Positions 4,558 through 6,515 of a DNA stretch of 6,515 bases are shown in pieces (position 1 is the first letter of the stretch; each line of letters begins with the position of its first letter). This DNA comes from an uncultured bacterium (GTDB taxonomy: Bacteria > Fidelibacterota > Marinisomatia > Marinisomatales > UBA1611): the NCBI GenBank assembly GCA_938092125.1, contig CALKMQ010000222.1, positions 1 through 6,515 on the forward strand, written 5' to 3'. Under the pieces are notes generated by a model. That model was not told where the DNA came from. It saw only the letters and a list, made by a program, of their open reading frames with translations, and did no database searches. The position numbers and the translations under genes were made by a program.

Positions 4558-6515
4558 ATGATTATGACATTCAAAAACAAGCTATTTTTCACATTCTTTT
4601 TTCTATTAACCCCTTTTGTTTTTTTAGCTCAATCATCTAATTTGGTATTAACTGGAATTATGGATTTTACTGTTCCCTCTGGTGGTAGTAATGGAAAAGC
4701 CATTCACCTTACAGCAACCGACACCATTTCCGATTTAAGCGTATATGGAATTGGAGTTGCAAATAATGGAGGTGGTACTGATGGACAGGAATATACTTTT
4801 GACCCTATTTCTGTTCTTCCTGGAGAGCATATTATAGTTGCTCGTTCAATACCTTCAATGACTTCTTACTTTGATACCTGCTTTGTAGAATTTAATCATG
4901 TTTTACAAGCGACTAGCTCTATTTCTCAAAATGGCGATGATGCTATAGAGTTATTTTTTAATGGTAATGTCATAGAAACTTTTGGAGATATAAATGTTGA
5001 TGGAACAGGACAATGTTGGGAATATACAGATTCTTGGGCGTATAAAGATGCAGGTGATACTAGTTGCTTAGGAAGTAATTGGATTTTTGGTGGAGTTGAT
5101 TGTACTGATGGATCTACAACCTCTTATTCATCTAATTGTCCTTATCCTTTATGCCCTCTACCTCCTAGCTCTGGATGTACAGACCCATTTGCACTAAATT
5201 ACGATCCTCTTGCAACATTTAATGATGGGTCTTGTTTGTATTCTGGATGTATGGATCCCACAGCTCTTAATTATTGTTCTTCGTGTAATGTTAGTGATAG
5301 TTTGTCATGCGTATTCCCTGCTTGTAACATAGTCGGATTATCAGAAGATTTTGAATCAAATAATTTAAATACAAATGGCTGGATAACTTACTCAGGAACC
5401 GAATCTAATGCTAATTTAACATCAACTAATCCATTATCTGGAAGTATAAGTTTGCAATTCTCAGGTGGAATGCCTAATTGGAGTAACTGGTCAGATCCAT
5501 TTTCAGAAACTGGTGCTTTTTCAAACTCAACACATGTTTCTTCCTCTATTATTTGTATAGATCTTTCTACTGCAGGTACTGCTGTTAATTTAAATATATT
5601 AGTTTCCCCTAATGGAAATAGTACTACATATCCTTACAGCTGGTATAGATTAAGAATTAATGACACTGTTATTGCAGACGTGTATGGCAATACATCTTAC
5701 ACAAGACAGTATTCAAATTCAACATCATTATCTTCTAGTACTGGAATTCTTTCATCTCCAACAAATTTAATTTATGATTTATCTAGCTATTCAGGAGATT
5801 CAAGTGTAAGTGTAACCGTAGAAAGTGCTTGTAAGTGGACTGATGATATTGTTATGGTCGATGATTTTAATGTGTTTAATGTTAATCCGTGTTCTTATTT
5901 TAGTTTGAATTCAATAATTAATAATCCAAGTTGTAATCAGTTTAATGATGGATCTGCTATTGTTTTAGCTACAAATGATACTCTTTATAATGACACCTAT
6001 TCCTATTTATGGTCAGATGGACAGACTGGTGACACTGCAACAAATTTGTCTTCTGGAGCTTACTCATGCATAGTTACTGGAAATACTTATGGTTGTGTTG
6101 ATAGTATAACTGTTATAATTGAAGATCCAGATCCAATTTCTGTTCAGAGTGTAATTGTTGATGCTTCAAGTTCTACAAGTGCAAATGGATCTGTAGATTT
6201 AACTGTTTCTGGTGGAACTCCTTGCTTGCCAGATAGTAGTTATTCATATTTATGGTCAACAGGAGATACAACTGAGGATGTGTCTGGATTATTAACTGGC
6301 CCAATTAGCTGTACAATAACTGATTGTAATGGCTGTGTTTTTGTTTGGAATGGTTTTGTTTACATAAGTGTTGTAAATGGTTGTACAGACCCTTTAGCTT
6401 TTAACTTTAATCCACTTGCAAACACTGATGATGGATCATGCATTTACGCTGGTTGCTTAGATCCAAATGCTTTAAATTATGATGCCTTAGCTACAGTCGA
6501 TGATAGCTCATGTAT
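4558..6515 (+). CDS. Secreted multidomain repeat protein (lamin-tail-like, GCTDP, MAM-like and SprB-type repeats), cut by the right window edge
   Basis: An open frame of 652 codons runs to the window end without a stop. A stop (TAA, 4549-4551) lies two codons before the first ATG, so the start is 4558 or the ATG at 4564. Residues 1-24 are a Sec signal peptide (FKNK, long Phe/Leu core, FLA before Q25). Residues about 28-195 resemble the lamin-tail-like domain common in Bacteroidota surface proteins and nucleases: NLVLTGIMD, YGIGVANNGGGTDGQEYTF, NGDDAIEL (125-132), FGDINVDGTGQ. Then come two Cys-bounded GCTDP units (206-226, 230-251), a beta-sandwich segment (about 263-440) starting EDFES and ending TDDIVMVDDF, like a MAM or other jelly-roll domain, two SprB-type repeats (about 449-524 and 527-603), and two more GCTDP units (608-628, 632-652). 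Likely a surface or adhesin-like protein; a type IX sorting domain would be expected past the edge. Exact function is unknown. Confidence 0.88.
   Translation, partial: MIMTFKNKLFFTFFFLLTPFVFLAQSSNLVLTGIMDFTVPSGGSNGKAIHLTATDTISDLSVYGIGVANNGGGTDGQEYTFDPISVLPGEHIIVARSIPSMTSYFDTCFVEFNHVLQATSSISQNGDDAIELFFNGNVIETFGDINVDGTGQCWEYTDSWAYKDAGDTSCLGSNWIFGGVDCTDGSTTSYSSNCPYPLCPLPPSSGCTDPFALNYDPLATFNDGSCLYSGCMDPTALNYCSSCNVSDSLSCVFPACNIVGLSEDFESNNLNTNGWITYSGTESNANLTSTNPLSGSISLQFSGGMPNWSNWSDPFSETGAFSNSTHVSSSIICIDLSTAGTAVNLNILVSPNGNSTTYPYSWYRLRINDTVIADVYGNTSYTRQYSNSTSLSSSTGILSSPTNLIYDLSSYSGDSSVSVTVESACKWTDDIVMVDDFNVFNVNPCSYFSLNSIINNPSCNQFNDGSAIVLATNDTLYNDTYSYLWSDGQTGDTATNLSSGAYSCIVTGNTYGCVDSITVIIEDPDPISVQSVIVDASSSTSANGSVDLTVSGGTPCLPDSSYSYLWSTGDTTEDVSGLLTGPISCTITDCNGCVFVWNGFVYISVVNGCTDPLAFNFNPLANTDDGSCIYAGCLDPNALNYDALATVDDSSC
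5173..5310 (+). repeat. First pair of GCTDP protein repeats
   Basis: Two tandem units of about 21-22 residues. Unit 1 (5173-5235) reads GCTDPFALNYDPLATFNDGSC and fits the pattern GC-x-DP-x-A-x-N-[YF]-(x)-(D/N)DGSC. Unit 2 (5245-5310) begins GCMDPTALNY but then diverges: it has two extra cysteines (C240, C243) and ends SDSLSC in place of DDGSC. Each unit starts and ends with Cys, suggesting one disulfide per unit, and the acidic DDGS end could bind a cation; both are inferences. The DNA of the units has diverged, so these are old repeats rather than recent duplications. Confidence 0.8.
5902..6366 (+). repeat. Two SprB-type beta repeats
   Basis: Residues about 449-524 and 527-603 form two immunoglobulin-like repeats of the SprB type, known from the Flavobacterium gliding adhesin SprB and many Bacteroidota surface proteins. 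Shared landmarks are NDGSA / ANGSV near the start, SYLWSDGQTGDTATNLSSG (482-500) against SYLWSTGDTTEDVSGLLTG (563-581), and a closing SCIVTGNTYGCV / SCTITDCNGCV. The conserved Trp residues (W485 and W566) are 81 residues apart. The second copy has a Cys-bearing insertion (GGTPCLPDSS) before the Trp strand. Confidence 0.75.
6379..6513 (+). repeat. Second pair of GCTDP protein repeats
   Basis: Unit 3 (6379-6441) reads GCTDPLAFNFNPLANTDDGSC and is the best match to the consensus. Unit 4 (6451-6513) runs from GCLDPNALNYDAL to VDDSSC and ends at the window edge, so further units may follow. The first unit of this pair starts 402 residues after the first unit of the earlier pair. This suggests that a larger module (GCTDP pair plus beta domains) may be repeated along the protein. 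Confidence 0.8.

Noticed and set aside
5173..6513. Repeated GCTDP-coding DNA considered as a CRISPR or tandem DNA repeat
   Set aside because: The similarity is at protein level; the DNA copies are diverged, in frame, and interrupted by about 1.1 kb of coding sequence.

Overview
The window looks like a chromosomal segment of a marine-type member of the Bacteroidota (Flavobacteriia or a close relative). Reasons: strongly A+T-rich DNA with A+T-rich intergenic gaps, no Shine-Dalgarno sequences ahead of the genes, a flavobacterial-style crtI-crtB carotenoid pair, a lipoprotein with a Cys-Asp-Asn-Asn-Glu start, and a large secreted protein built from a lamin-tail-like domain, SprB-type repeats and Cys-bounded GCTDP repeats. 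The exact taxon cannot be fixed from the sequence alone.

Layout. Positions 1-4363 carry four genes, all on the minus strand. In transcription order they are a lipoprotein alpha/beta-hydrolase (4363-3455), a DASS/SLC13 sodium-coupled carboxylate transporter (3458-2022), a 123-bp A+T-rich gap, a CrtI-type phytoene desaturase (1898-435), and the first 146 residues of a CrtB-type phytoene synthase (438-1, cut by the window edge). The hydrolase/transporter and crtI/crtB pairs each overlap by the four bases ATGA, so each pair is probably translationally coupled. A 194-bp divergent intergenic region (4364-4557) holds a long imperfect inverted repeat. From 4558 to the right edge runs an uninterrupted plus-strand reading frame of 652 codons, with no stop inside the window, encoding a secreted multidomain protein.

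How the genes work together. CrtB makes phytoene from two geranylgeranyl diphosphates and CrtI desaturates it toward lycopene, which gives the coloured carotenoids typical of these bacteria. The hydrolase and transporter plausibly form a release-and-import pair: an envelope lipoprotein esterase frees a carboxylate that the DASS carrier brings across the inner membrane. The substrate is unknown. The secreted protein is probably a cell-surface or adhesin-like protein exported by Sec and then perhaps by the type IX system, but its C-terminal end lies outside the window.

The least ordinary features are the shared 20-bp element that faces outward toward both divergent genes, the probable TTG start of the hydrolase, and the modular architecture of the plus-strand protein. 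No mobile element, tRNA, rRNA or CRISPR array was seen.
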